A stretch of DNA of 31,364 bases from Scatosoma sp045652965 (GTDB taxonomy: Bacteria > Bacillota > Clostridia > Christensenellales > Borkfalkiaceae): assembly GCA_045652965.1 (NCBI GenBank), contig JAZOLI010000091.1:1-31364 (forward strand). Reading direction: 5' to 3'. Below are positions 12,977 to 23,800 of this stretch, piece after piece. Position 1 is the stretch's first letter; each line of letters begins with the position of its first letter. A program made the translations under genes and the position numbers. The notes beneath the pieces are model-generated. The model did no database searches and was not told the origin of the DNA. It saw nothing but the letters and a program-made list of their open reading frames with translations.

Positions 12977-14976
12977 TTGAATTATTAAAACCTTTAGGGT
13001 TGTTAGGGTTATTGAGTGTAGCGATTTTAATTATCATCTATATCATTAGACCTAACTTCCAACAAAAACTCATTTCCAGTACCTTCGTTTGGAAACTGAG
13101 CTTAAAATATCGGAAAAAGCGTGTGCCGATCAGTAAGTTAAGAAACATACTTATTATTGTTTGCCAAGTGCTTATTTTAACGGCATCCGCCTTGATTTTA
13201 TCCGAACCTGTAAAAAATTTAAAACAAGAAGAGTTCGCAACGGAAGTGATAGCGATTATCGATGCTTCTGCAAGTATGCGTACGACCACGGAAAACGTGA
13301 CGCGTTTTGAGCGTGCTGTAGATGGTGTATCCGAACTCACGGACGACATCTTAAAGAAAAATGGTGTAGTTTCGGTCATTCTTGCCGGTTCCAAGGCGGA
13401 ATATCTTATTCAAAGAAACACGATAGAAAACAAAGAAACAATCACGGAAAAGTTGGAGTCGCTTCTTTTAAACGAAATGGGCGACGTTGCTTGTTCGTAT
13501 GGGGAATCGGACGTCGAAGGTGCAATTGCTCTTTGCGAAAAGGTGTTGGAAGTGAATCCAAGTGCCATGATATATCTTTATACCGATACCACCTACGATT
13601 ATGTTCCCGCTGGCGTTAAAGTAAAGAACGACGTGGCGCAAGAAGGCGAGTGGAACATGGCGATTTTAAACGCAACAGCGGAGTTGGAAGATATTTATTA
13701 CACCTTCTACGTAGACGTAGCTTGTTATGGTCGAAACACCAAAGTGGACGTTGAAGTGCAAATTCAAGGCGCAAACGCACAGGATAGCACGGATAAAGGC
13801 AGCAAAATTAAGCTTGTGGCGGAAGGCGTAGGGTGCTACGGCGATGCGACCAAGAGAATCGTGTTTATCGATGCCGATTATTTCCAAGGCGACGAAACGG
13901 AAACGGACGACGTTGTATACGTGCTCATCGAAAATAAGGATGAAAAGGTTTTTGCTTATCAGTCCATTTACGTTTCTATTACAAACGCTCTTTCCAATGA
14001 AAAAGATTCATTCAGGACGGATAACTCGTTTAACATTTATAACGGTCAAAAAGAAGTTGTAAAAATTCAATATGCAAGTAGCATGACCAACAACTTTGTT
14101 CCTGCCGCGTTAAACGTATTGAGAGGCACTTATCAGGATCGTTGGGATATACAAATCACCGAAGTGAAACAGGGCAGCGCATACGAAACGGAAGGATTCA
14201 ATTTCTATGTTTTCGAGCATAGCATGCCCAAAAAGATGCCGACGGATGGCGTTGTGCTTTTGATCGATCCTTTATCTACGCCGGAGGGCTCTGGGTTTAG
14301 AGCGGAAGCAATTTATGATTATGAAAATAACAGAATTCCTCTTTCGCAAGGTGAAACGCATGCGATTTTGAACAACATTGATACAGAATCGATCACGGTG
14401 ACCAGATTTGTTGAAACAACCTATGATGATACATATAAGCATTTAATGTATTGCGATGGGCACCCCGTTTTGACGGTAAAGAACGATAGTGATGCAAAAG
14501 TTGTTGTGATGGGCTTCAGCTTGCACTATTCCAACTTGGCGGTTTTGATGGATTTCCCGTTATTAATCAACAATATTTTTAACTATTTTTATCCTCCTAC
14601 GGTGGAAAAAGATTCGTTTAGCGTAGGAGAAGAAATCGAATTAAACGCGCGTGGCGAAACGTTAACGGTTTCCCGCGAAGGCGCATCGGAAGAGGAAACG
14701 CTTGTATTTGACCAGTTTCCTTCCGTTGTAGAAGTGACCCTTCCCGGCACTTATACGTTGACGCAAACGACGTTTGGCAATAAAATAAAAGAGAGCATAT
14801 TCGTAACAATTCCTAAGAGCGAAAGCAATATTTGGAGCAAAGAAGACTCGTTGGTTGAACCTTATAAAGTTGAGGATGACACCATTGTAAATCAAGATCT
14901 GTTGTTATATATAGCGGCGGCATTGGTTGCAATTCTCTTCTTAGAATGGTTGTTGCAAATTCGCGATAATATGTAA
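12973..14976 (+). CDS. BatA-like membrane protein with vWA domain
   Basis: A 667-residue protein. Two N-terminal helices (about 9-25 and 57-77) flank a basic loop in the style of the aerotolerance-regulator BatA N-terminus. A vWA domain follows with an intact MIDAS start (DASAS, D97, S99, S101). The middle, about 220-620, is extracytoplasmic-looking beta-rich sequence without a recognised family. A C-terminal helix (about 643-661) ends in a short basic tail. The start overlaps the DUF58 stop by four bases, and the next gene begins 14 bases after its stop. In known Bat/MoxR operons such proteins recruit or regulate the ATPase at the membrane. Which ligand its outer part binds is unknown. Confidence 0.88.
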   Translation: MIELLKPLGLLGLLSVAILIIIYIIRPNFQQKLISSTFVWKLSLKYRKKRVPISKLRNILIIVCQVLILTASALILSEPVKNLKQEEFATEVIAIIDASASMRTTTENVTRFERAVDGVSELTDDILKKNGVVSVILAGSKAEYLIQRNTIENKETITEKLESLLLNEMGDVACSYGESDVEGAIALCEKVLEVNPSAMIYLYTDTTYDYVPAGVKVKNDVAQEGEWNMAILNATAELEDIYYTFYVDVACYGRNTKVDVEVQIQGANAQDSTDKGSKIKLVAEGVGCYGDATKRIVFIDADYFQGDETETDDVVYVLIENKDEKVFAYQSIYVSITNALSNEKDSFRTDNSFNIYNGQKEVVKIQYASSMTNNFVPAALNVLRGTYQDRWDIQITEVKQGSAYETEGFNFYVFEHSMPKKMPTDGVVLLIDPLSTPEGSGFRAEAIYDYENNRIPLSQGETHAILNNIDTESITVTRFVETTYDDTYKHLMYCDGHPVLTVKNDSDAKVVVMGFSLHYSNLAVLMDFPLLINNIFNYFYPPTVEKDSFSVGEEIELNARGETLTVSREGASEEETLVFDQFPSVVEVTLPGTYTLTQTTFGNKIKESIFVTIPKSESNIWSKEDSLVEPYKVEDDTIVNQDLLLYIAAALVAILFLEWLLQIRDNM

Positions 14977-14990
14977 AAGGAGAGGGTATA

Positions 14991-17789
14991 ATGTACAATT
15001 TAACAATAGAACTTTTATATCCGCTCTTATTGTTATTGCTGATTCCCGCGTTGCTCATGACTTTGATTCCCTATTTCAGGTTATCAAAGCGGTATAGAAG
15101 AACAAGAAATCGTATCACCGGGTTGGTGTTGAGAATTCTCGTTATGACGATGGCAATTTTAACGTTGTCGGGGTTGCGGTTTTTATATCAAACGCCCAAC
15201 GAGGAAAATGAAATCATTTTGCTTGTTGACGTTTCCGATTCGCAAACGGAAATCGTGGAAGAAAGAAACGAGCTTGTACAAACCATTTTGGATTACAGTC
15301 AATACGATGGCTATAAAGTGGGTATCGTTACGTTTGGTTACGACCAAGAATACGCTGTGCCCCTTACCAACAACGTAGACGTAGACGAAATGTATGAGAA
15401 GTATGTGCTTTCTGAACCGGATACAACCGCAACGAATATAGCGGCGGCATTAAATTACACGAGAGGATTGTTCAACAATCCGAAAACGAGTAAAATTGTT
15501 TTGATCACGGATGGCAAGCAAACAGACGAAAATGCAACCACAGCAATTAAATCAATTGCTGCTTATGGCATAAAAGTAGATACGGCATATATCTCGGCTC
15601 AACCTTACGAGATTGATGCGCAAGCGGTGGAAGTGATATTTCCCGAGTATCACGTGACGCAAAACGACTCTTGTTCGATTGGCGTGAAGGTGCAAAGCAA
15701 AACCAAATTAAATGCGAAGATCACGATGCTTGATAACGGCGAATTAATCGCAGGAGAAAGCTCGAAATCCGTAGAGCTTGTAAAAGGAGATCAGATTATA
15801 TACTTCGATCATACGTTTACCTCTAACGGGTTGCATGAATTGACTTTTGAGATGAGCGTCGAGGATGAAAACGAGAACAATGATCAATATTCTTCCTTTA
15901 TATATTTAGAAGAATATAACCGCATTTTGATTTTGGAAAGTCAAGACGATACGTCGAATAATTTGCGTCAAACGTTGAACGCCGATGAAGAACTTTATGA
16001 AATTGATGTGTTGAACATCTTCGATCACGATAAAATTCCTCAAACGGTAGATGGGCTTCGTGAATATGATCAAGTTATTTTAAACAACATTGCAAACGAT
16101 GATATGCCGCAAGGCTTTGTTGAGCTTCTTGAAGAATACGTGAGTGTCTATGGAGGCGGGTTGTTGACCGCAGGCGGCGATGACGAGGCGGGTGAACCGC
16201 ATGCGTATAATCGCCAAGACATGTATAACACGCTCTATCAACGCTTGTTGCCCGTTCAAGCAGTCAATTACACTCCTCCCGTGGGTGTCATGATAATCAT
16301 TGACCGTTCCGGCTCTATGGGCGCGGCGGATGACAGCGGCCACAGCAATTTGGAGTGGGCTTTGGCCGGTGCAAGAGCTTGCTTGGATTCCTTAACCGAA
16401 AGAGACTATATCGGCGTTATGACGTTAGATAGCGAAATGGAAGTCATTTTGGGTATGACGTCTTGTACGCAACGCCGCACCATTGAAACGGCACTTTTGC
16501 GTATCGATACGGCGACAGGCGGCACGGAGTTCCCTGATGCGATCGAACGTGCAGGACAACTTCTTGTAGCCGAAAAGAAAGTTCAAAAAAGACACATCAT
16601 CATCGTAACGGACGCAATGGTTCCTGAATCGCAGCGTCAATATTATGAGCCGATTATCCAAACGAACTACGAAAAAGGCATCACGATGTCGATCGTGGGC
16701 ATCGGTTTGAGCAAGCACTCTAAAGAGTATGCTCAAATGGAAGCTGCGGTTGAATTGGGGCATGGTAGAATTTATAACGGATACGGTGGCGAGTTGGTTG
16801 CTGATATGCGTGAAGATTTAAACGTTCCCGAAATCAAAGAATTTGAACAAAAAACGTTTAATCCCATCATTGAAAACAAAAACTCTCCGTTGATAAGCGG
16901 TTTGAAGCGTTTAGAGGATAGCGACGAAAAATTGGCAGTTGAATTAGACGGTTTTTATGGTGTAAAAGCTCGTTCGACGGCAGACGTCATTTTAACAGGC
17001 GAATTCGGCGTTCCGCTTTATGCACAATGGAAATACGGAAAGGGTATGGTTGGAAGCTTCATGTCCGACTTAAACAAAAAATGGTCGGGGTCGTTCATGG
17101 AGAGTGCGGATGGTCAAAACTTTCTCCGCAACGTAATTGACAATTTGATGCCCATGGAAGATATCCGAGAAAAAGATATCACGTTGCGGCTTCGTGAAGA
17201 CAATTACGGGAACCAATTAAGCGTATATACAGATTTGCAAAAAGGTGAATACGTAACAGGAAAAATTTCCAACATGGATAATTCGTTGACAGTTTCTCTT
17301 ACGGAAGTGGCAAAGCAAAGCGCTGAAGAATTGCGAGAGTTGCCCTTTTACGTCACGGTAGCTTTAACTGAATCGAACAATTACAGTAGATGTAACATCA
17401 TCGTGAGAGAACCTGGAACGTATCGAATTGTTTTAAATAAGCACGATGCAGAAGGCAACGTTATCGCAACGGTGGAAACGTACAAGACGTTAGCCTATTC
17501 GCAAGAATACAACATGAATCTCGAAAGCGAAGAGATTATCGCACCCAAAGATCTTTTGGAACAGTTGGCAAAAGATGGTAACGGTGCTGTAATAGCCGAT
17601 TTTGAAGATCCCGTGGAAGTGTTCCAAAACTTCATAACGAGAATCGATCAAGTGTTTGATCCGAGATTCCTGTTTATGATTTTGACGTTGGTTATGTTCC
17701 TTTTGGAAGTTGCGGTGCGTAAGTTTAAATTTAAATGGCCGCATGAGCTTATTCGCGAATATAAGAATAGGAAAAACCAAGAGAAATAA
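14991..17789 (+). CDS. Membrane protein with two vWA domains and a GATase-like region
   Basis: A 932-residue protein. Two N-terminal helices (about 11-28 and 43-67) are followed by a first vWA domain with D80, S82 and S84 (DVSDS). A beta-rich segment (about 205-305) and a class I glutamine-amidotransferase-like region (about 310-425, with YDQVILNNI and YGGGLLTAGG) come next. A second vWA domain carries a perfect MIDAS (DRSGSM, D438, S440, S442), TGGTEF at 509-514 and TDA at 540-542. A C-terminal helix (about 886-906) ends in a basic tail. The GATase-like part shows no obvious Cys nucleophile motif, so it is probably non-catalytic. The SD AAGGAGAGG sits just upstream of the ATG. This architecture is known in proteins beside MoxR and DUF58 genes and is probably a membrane partner of the ATPase. 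Confidence 0.9.
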   Translation: MYNLTIELLYPLLLLLLIPALLMTLIPYFRLSKRYRRTRNRITGLVLRILVMTMAILTLSGLRFLYQTPNEENEIILLVDVSDSQTEIVEERNELVQTILDYSQYDGYKVGIVTFGYDQEYAVPLTNNVDVDEMYEKYVLSEPDTTATNIAAALNYTRGLFNNPKTSKIVLITDGKQTDENATTAIKSIAAYGIKVDTAYISAQPYEIDAQAVEVIFPEYHVTQNDSCSIGVKVQSKTKLNAKITMLDNGELIAGESSKSVELVKGDQIIYFDHTFTSNGLHELTFEMSVEDENENNDQYSSFIYLEEYNRILILESQDDTSNNLRQTLNADEELYEIDVLNIFDHDKIPQTVDGLREYDQVILNNIANDDMPQGFVELLEEYVSVYGGGLLTAGGDDEAGEPHAYNRQDMYNTLYQRLLPVQAVNYTPPVGVMIIIDRSGSMGAADDSGHSNLEWALAGARACLDSLTERDYIGVMTLDSEMEVILGMTSCTQRRTIETALLRIDTATGGTEFPDAIERAGQLLVAEKKVQKRHIIIVTDAMVPESQRQYYEPIIQTNYEKGITMSIVGIGLSKHSKEYAQMEAAVELGHGRIYNGYGGELVADMREDLNVPEIKEFEQKTFNPIIENKNSPLISGLKRLEDSDEKLAVELDGFYGVKARSTADVILTGEFGVPLYAQWKYGKGMVGSFMSDLNKKWSGSFMESADGQNFLRNVIDNLMPMEDIREKDITLRLREDNYGNQLSVYTDLQKGEYVTGKISNMDNSLTVSLTEVAKQSAEELRELPFYVTVALTESNNYSRCNIIVREPGTYRIVLNKHDAEGNVIATVETYKTLAYSQEYNMNLESEEIIAPKDLLEQLAKDGNGAVIADFEDPVEVFQNFITRIDQVFDPRFLFMILTLVMFLLEVAVRKFKFKWPHELIREYKNRKNQEK

Positions 17790-17804
17790 GTAAAAAGGTC
17801 CGTT

Positions 17805-17827
17805 AGGAACGCTTTGCAAGCGTTCCT
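17805..17827 (+). other. Perfect intercistronic hairpin without a U-tract
   Basis: AGGAACGCTT (17805-17814) and AAGCGTTCCT (17818-17827) form a 10-base-pair stem with a TGC loop in the 84-base gap before the second LRR lipoprotein. GAGGGGCTGG follows, with no T-run, so it is not a standard terminator. It may set differential mRNA stability between the vWA gene and the lipoprotein gene. Confidence 0.7.
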
Positions 17828-17873
17828 GAGGGGCTGGTAATTGGGTAAACATCAAAATCCCAAGGAGTATATT

Positions 17874-20735
17874 ATGAAAAAATTTAGAATTTTCGTTATA
17901 CTGGGTTTGATAATGTGTGCAATGCTAGCATTTGCTACTGCTTGTGGAAAGGAAGCCTTAGCGACACCCGTTGGGTATAAGGTGGATGAGAAAAACAAGC
18001 TGACTTGGTTAGAAGTGGAAAATGCACGTAGCTACGTTGTTGAGATTACAAACGTGGATAGTGGCGAAAAAGAAGAAACCCCTTCCAACAAGGAATCAAT
18101 TTCCCTTGCAAAATTGGAGGAAGGTGATTATGAAATAAGAATCAAAGCCATACCTGGTGAAATCCGAGGCAAATCGGAATATAAAGAATCAGAATGGTCT
18201 TCCATTCTCTATTTCCATAAAGATTTTGAAAATGGCTGTATTTATAAACTGGTCGGCAACAGTGAATACGTTGTAGAAGATGCAGGCACGGCTAGGGGGG
18301 CAATTGAAGTTCCCGAAGTGTATAGAGGTAAACCGGTAACGGCGATAGCTGATAGCGCGTTCCGCAACAGCGACGTGGAAAGCGTGGTGATCAGCAAAAC
18401 GGTTACGTCAATCGGAGAAAAAGCTTTTTGGTCTTGCGTAGAATTGACGTCGGTCACAATTCCTTCATCCGTGCAAACGATAGGAACATCCGCCTTTCAG
18501 AGCTGTTATTCATTGAAATCGGTGGAAATTCCCGGTAGCGTTGAAATCATCAATAAGGATACGTTCATTTATTGCCGAGAATTGGAAAAAGTTGTTATCA
18601 ATGAAGGCGTGAAAACGATTTGTGAAAAGGCATTTTTGCGTTGTTATAAATTAACCGATCTTCAAATTGCAAACTCGGTTACGTCGATTGATACATTGGC
18701 TTTTGCGGAAGCAACTGCTTTGACGTCGTTGTCTTTGGGCAAAGGATTGGAAACGATCGGCGAAAGTGCGTTCCAATCGTGTATGGCATTAGAGACCCTT
18801 ACGTTCCATGCGGAAAGCAGTTTAAAAACGATTGGCAAAATGGCGTTCCAAGCTTGCAACAAATTGACGAGCGTGGTTTTACCGGAAGGATTGGAAAAGC
18901 TCGACACGAACGCATTTTACAATGCAGCTGCTTTGGAAACGGTAACAATTCCTTCTTCCGTCGTATCGGTGGGCGCTAAAGCATTCCACGCAACTGCGTT
19001 ATATAAGCAACAAGCGGAAAAAGACGATTTGTATATTTATGCAGATAAATGGTTAATCGGCGTTGATAGTTCGCAGGCGGGAACGTTGAAAGACATTACG
19101 GATGAAGCGATTAGAAACGATTGTGTCGGAATTGCAGCGCAAACCTTTGCATCGTTTCCCGAATTGAAAACGGTGACGCTTCCTAAATCGGTAAAATACG
19201 TTGGTGAATATGCTTTCTATGCATGTCCGAAATTAAACAAATTTGTTTCTCCCAAAGACGGGGTAATGCATATAGCGGACTCGGCGTTTGCCTATTGTGA
19301 AATGTTGTCTAACGTGCGGTTGGGTGAAGGTTTGATCACGATTGGGAAATATGCGTTTTTAGGTTGCGGTTCCTTAGATAACAGCACCCTTCAAAATACG
19401 TCTATCATCCCTAAATCGGTTGAAAAAATCGGTGTGTCGGCGTTTAAAAAAACGGCGCTTTGGGGAAAACCTGACGATAGCGGAATTATATACGCAGGAA
19501 GTTGGGTGGTAGGATACGATCCCGATAAAGCGGCAAGCAATCAAATGCCCACTTTAAAGGATGGCACAATCGGGCTTTCCGATTATGCGTTCTATGAAAA
19601 CACGCAATTAACAAGTGTTTCAAAGCTTGCGCAAGTTGAACATATTGGCTACGGCGCATTTTATAACTGTAAAAATTTAACCAACGTAACGTTAAACAGA
19701 GCGCTTACAAAAATTGAAGATTATACCTTTTATGGTTGCGAACGTTTGGTAGAAGTGGAAATGCCTAGAAGCTTAGAATCTATTGGCCGTTCAGCATTTT
19801 ATAAATGTAAATGGTTAGATTCGGTTGATCTTTCCAAATCAAAGGTTAAGTCGATTGGTGAGTATGCGTTTTATGAATGCATTAACCTTAAGGGAATCAA
19901 ACTTGGGGAAGATCTTACGTCGATTGGTGCTCGCGCATTCGTATCTTGCGAATCGTTAGAAGAAATCACGTTGCCCGACACGTTGAAATCGATTTCACCG
20001 AGAACGTTTTATAAGTGTACGAGCTTAAAAACGATCAATTTTGGATCGGGCGTGGAAACGATTGGAGAACAAGCGTTCCAAGGCTGTTCGGCGTTAACGG
20101 AAATTGTTCTTCCCGACAACGTCAAAACGGTAGGCGTGCGCGCGTTTAAAGATTGTAAGAACGTCACTTCTATTGATTTAGGAAACGGCGTGGAAACGAT
20201 TGAGAACTATGCGTTCTACAACTTAGAATCGCTTAAATCGTTGGTGTTGCCTGAGAACGTTCAAAGCGTTGGCGATTTCGCTTTCAAGGGAGCAAAATCT
20301 CTTAAATCGGCAATCATATCAAGCGATGTGGAAGAAATGGGCAAATATGTGTTCCATGGTTGCACTGAGCTTACGTTGTATACGGATGCACAAGCATCGC
20401 AAGAGGGCTGGAACAAGAGCTGGAACTCCGCTCGTCGCCCCGTTGTTTATGGATGTAGCTTGTCTGAAGATAAAACGTATGTTGTTTCGGTTGAGCTCAA
20501 CGAAGATTCCATTGCATATCATAGCGGAAAGGTGATCACTGCACCGCAACGCACAGGATATTATTGTGCAGGCTGGGCAACTTCGCCCAATGCAACGGAA
20601 GCCGTATATCAAGCGAAAGATTTGGCGAATTGTCCCAAGCAAACGGTGCTCTACGCGGTTTGGATAGAAGGCGTTGAACCAGAAGAAGATTTGGAAGATA
20701 GTTCAAGCGCTGAATCGTCAGAAGAGTTAGAATAA
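17874..20735 (+). CDS. BspA-type LRR surface lipoprotein (953 aa)
   Basis: A lipid-anchored surface protein. The signal peptide (1-23) ends in an ATAC lipobox with Cys24. Residues about 30-115 form one Fn3-like domain (LTWLEVENARSYVVEI). An LRR entry motif (IEVPEVYRGKPVTAIADSAF, about 144-163) leads into BspA-type LRR_5 repeats up to about 830. Two islands (near 19020 and 19480) begin with LYIYADKWLIG and IIYAGSWVVG, and differ from those of the giant protein. The C-terminus has a Trp-containing cap (GWNKSWN), an InlB-like domain (TGYYCAGWATSP, VLYAVW) and an acidic Ser/Glu tail. The ATG at 17874 is preferred over a TTG at 17841 because GGAG lies at 17864-17867 and the signal peptide begins there. 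No promoter is visible in the gap, so it is probably read from the MoxR operon. Confidence 0.93.
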   Translation: MKKFRIFVILGLIMCAMLAFATACGKEALATPVGYKVDEKNKLTWLEVENARSYVVEITNVDSGEKEETPSNKESISLAKLEEGDYEIRIKAIPGEIRGKSEYKESEWSSILYFHKDFENGCIYKLVGNSEYVVEDAGTARGAIEVPEVYRGKPVTAIADSAFRNSDVESVVISKTVTSIGEKAFWSCVELTSVTIPSSVQTIGTSAFQSCYSLKSVEIPGSVEIINKDTFIYCRELEKVVINEGVKTICEKAFLRCYKLTDLQIANSVTSIDTLAFAEATALTSLSLGKGLETIGESAFQSCMALETLTFHAESSLKTIGKMAFQACNKLTSVVLPEGLEKLDTNAFYNAAALETVTIPSSVVSVGAKAFHATALYKQQAEKDDLYIYADKWLIGVDSSQAGTLKDITDEAIRNDCVGIAAQTFASFPELKTVTLPKSVKYVGEYAFYACPKLNKFVSPKDGVMHIADSAFAYCEMLSNVRLGEGLITIGKYAFLGCGSLDNSTLQNTSIIPKSVEKIGVSAFKKTALWGKPDDSGIIYAGSWVVGYDPDKAASNQMPTLKDGTIGLSDYAFYENTQLTSVSKLAQVEHIGYGAFYNCKNLTNVTLNRALTKIEDYTFYGCERLVEVEMPRSLESIGRSAFYKCKWLDSVDLSKSKVKSIGEYAFYECINLKGIKLGEDLTSIGARAFVSCESLEEITLPDTLKSISPRTFYKCTSLKTINFGSGVETIGEQAFQGCSALTEIVLPDNVKTVGVRAFKDCKNVTSIDLGNGVETIENYAFYNLESLKSLVLPENVQSVGDFAFKGAKSLKSAIISSDVEEMGKYVFHGCTELTLYTDAQASQEGWNKSWNSARRPVVYGCSLSEDKTYVVSVELNEDSIAYHSGKVITAPQRTGYYCAGWATSPNATEAVYQAKDLANCPKQTVLYAVWIEGVEPEEDLEDSSSAESSEELE

Positions 20736-20814
20736 GCTGTTGATAAAAAATTGTGCCAGCAATTGTGTGTCGGCATAAACCAAAAAAACAGTTTTAAAAT
20801 ATGCAACAAACAAT

Positions 20815-20830
20815 GAATATTTGAATATTC
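20815..20830 (+). promoter_or_regulatory. Small inverted repeat next to a ribosome binding site
   Basis: GAATATTTGAATATTC forms a seven-base-pair AT-rich stem or a symmetric site four bases before the GGAG (20835-20838) of the next gene. It could be an operator or an RNA element that affects ribosome access, or chance in AT-rich DNA. Confidence 0.25.
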
Positions 20831-20847
20831 GTAAGGAGAAATAAAAA

Positions 20848-23800
20848 ATGAAAAATCTGAAAAAGATTCTTTTGGCTGCAAGCTTAACCTGTGCATTAGG
20901 CGCGTCTTCCGTGATGTTTGCATCTTGTGGTGATGATGAAGTGACGTATACATATTCGTTTAACACCAACGGTGGCGTAGCGATTGCGGACATAACGTTG
21001 AAAGAGGGGACGGAGCAAAGTTTGCCCACGCCGACAAGAGAAGGCTATGTTTTTGAAGGTTGGTATACGACGGCGGACTTTTCGGGGGAACCTGTGACTT
21101 CTATTTTAGCAAAAGCAGACGCAACGTATTATGCGAAATGGGCGCAAGTGCATTTGCTTACGTTAGAGGTAAACGGCGGTGAATTATCCACGACGAAACT
21201 TTATTTAAAAGAAGGTGCAAACGTATACGAAGCTGTGCAAAATCTTGTGCCTACCAAAGCGGGTTTGACCTTTGGCGCGTGGTTTAACGGTAAATCCGAG
21301 CTTTCCCAAACGGCGAAAATGCCTGCAGGGGGATTAACACTCACGGCAAAATATAAAGTTGCCTACACGGTAGAGAAGTATCTTCAAAACATGGAAGGTA
21401 CGGCTTACGATAAGCAAGTGGAAACGGGCTACGCTTATGTAGGTGAAACCTATACGTCCAAGCTTGAAATTGTAGGTTATAAGGAAGTTAAAAAGTCGGA
21501 AACGGTTGCCTCGATGGTGTTGTCGCAAACTGCATCGAACAACGTGTTTAAGCACTATTTCGATAGACAAAAATTAACGGTAACGTTCCGTCCTAATTAT
21601 CCCGACGTTGCGGAAGAGAACGACGAATATCAATCTACTCAAGTTGTTTTCGGCACAAAAGTAGAAATCCCTTATCAATATACGGCAGAAGGATATTGTT
21701 TGGTAGGTTGGTCAACGAGTTCGACGGGCAAAGTTGAATATAAAGCAAACTTTATCGATAGCGTTTTATATAATAAGGAAGCGGATACGGAAGCAGCAAC
21801 GACGACGTTTATTCCTGAAAAAACGATGACGTTATACGGCGTTTGGGCAAAGGGTTACACCGATATGTTCGGCGGCAACGATTATATTTATCTTCTCAAC
21901 GACACTGTATATCTTTCGCGCGGCGGCGTATTCTTTGAAGGCGAATATGATGCCGATGATAAGGAAGCTGTTTTCTACAATGCAGAAGGCGATATTTTAT
22001 TGGTTTGTAGAGTGAACGAAGATGGCACTTACGTTTATGAAAGCGACGTGAGAAATGAAAAATCGTGCGCGCTGTACGTGGTAGGCGGCGGTTTGAACGA
22101 AAAGGTAAAGATTCTTTTTGATAAATATAACGGCATTAAATACGTTGAAGAAGGCGAAAACGGCAAAACGTCCACTTCCGAAGGTGAATATACGTTCACG
22201 GAAGAAGGATATTATGAAATCGTTTTCACTTCGGGTGAAAAAGCTGGTCAAACGATGACGATCGTCGTGGGAACGATCACTTTGAATAACGCGACGAAAG
22301 ATGCGTTCCAAATTCGCGATGAAGAAGATCTCGCTTTGGGCAAATTGGTGCGTTTTGTTGTTACGAGCGAAGGCACGATCAGCTATTATCCTAACGCTTA
22401 CGATATCACGTTAAACGGCTTCGGTATCGCTCTTTACAATAAAGGTACGTCTTTCGGCACTTATTATTATACGAAGAATGACAACGGAACGATCACGTTG
22501 CAGAGCACAAGCGGTCAAATTGCAGGCGTGCTTTGTTTGATGGAAGAGCTTGGCATGAAAGGCTACATGTTCTATAACGAAGCCCAAGATCAAACCTTTG
22601 AATCTGCAAACGGTGCAACGTTGACCCTTGATGGTGTTTGCAACGCTGAATACGTGGATGGCAACACCAAATTGAACGGATATTACACGACAAGTTCTTC
22701 CGTGTTTGGCGGATTGATCGTGAAAATGATAGCGAATGGCGACACCTATACTTTCTTGATTACGGCAAATTCAACGGAAGTTTCCAAAGAAGTGACCAAC
22801 GAACAAGGTGAAACGGAAACTGTCACGGAAACGGTTGTCACCTATGAATTTGAACAAAAGCGTAACGGTTATGCGGAATACTATTATGCTGATGCAAATG
22901 GTATCTATTACGCTCCCTTGTTGGTGGTAGAAGATCCTGCGCAAGGCAAAGCTACCGTTTACGGCTACACAGCGGAGAAGAAATACGTTAAGGTATCTGT
23001 CGGCACCTACGTATATAACGATGAAACTGGTTTATACGTATACACGGCACAAGAATATTTTGATGCGGAGGAAGCGTTGACTGATCCCGTTGACCTTTCC
23101 ACAATCACGTCGTTCGTCTTTGATTTAGATACGACGACAACCAATTATAAAGTAAACTATTGGTATTCTTCCACCACGGAAGAAGGTTCAACGCAATATG
23201 CCGAATATTACACGTCTGCTAAGGGCGCTAAACTCACCGTGGTTGGTGGTTTTGCGATTTACGCGGCGGATGGCTACGTGATAACCGGTACGTATAAAAC
23301 GAGTAAAAATTTAATGCAAATTTCTACGTCTTCGGGCTATTTGTATTTGGAAATCAACGAACAAGAAAAAACGTTCGTGACCTTAGATACGGCTCCGTAT
23401 AGTGCTTACGTTTTATTGCCTAACGGAAACAATTCCAAAACGGACTATATGGAATTTGACGGCAAAGGCGGCGCGACGTACGTAATCGTAACGCCTGCTG
23501 CGAATAAAGGCGAAGAAGACGTATATACAAAATTCGTTGGCACGTTCGAACAAACGGATAAGGTCACGGAATATGGATATCCTATCTTCCAATTTACCGC
23601 TGAAGGCAAAACGTTTAAATATTTGCAATTGGCGACGTCCTCGGCTGTGTATATTGCTCCTTACAATGAAGAATATAACGGCGAATATCAAGCTGAAAAC
23701 GGTGCAATTCTTACGCTCGATGGTTTTGGCTATTGCGCAACGTTTATCGACGTAGACGGTACGAGATATGATGGTATTTATATCATTTCTTCCGAAACAG

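Noticed and set aside
17841..17873. TTG start extending the second LRR lipoprotein by 11 residues
   Set aside because: The ATG at 17874 has a well-placed GGAG and starts directly at a lipoprotein signal peptide; the extension would spoil the signal.
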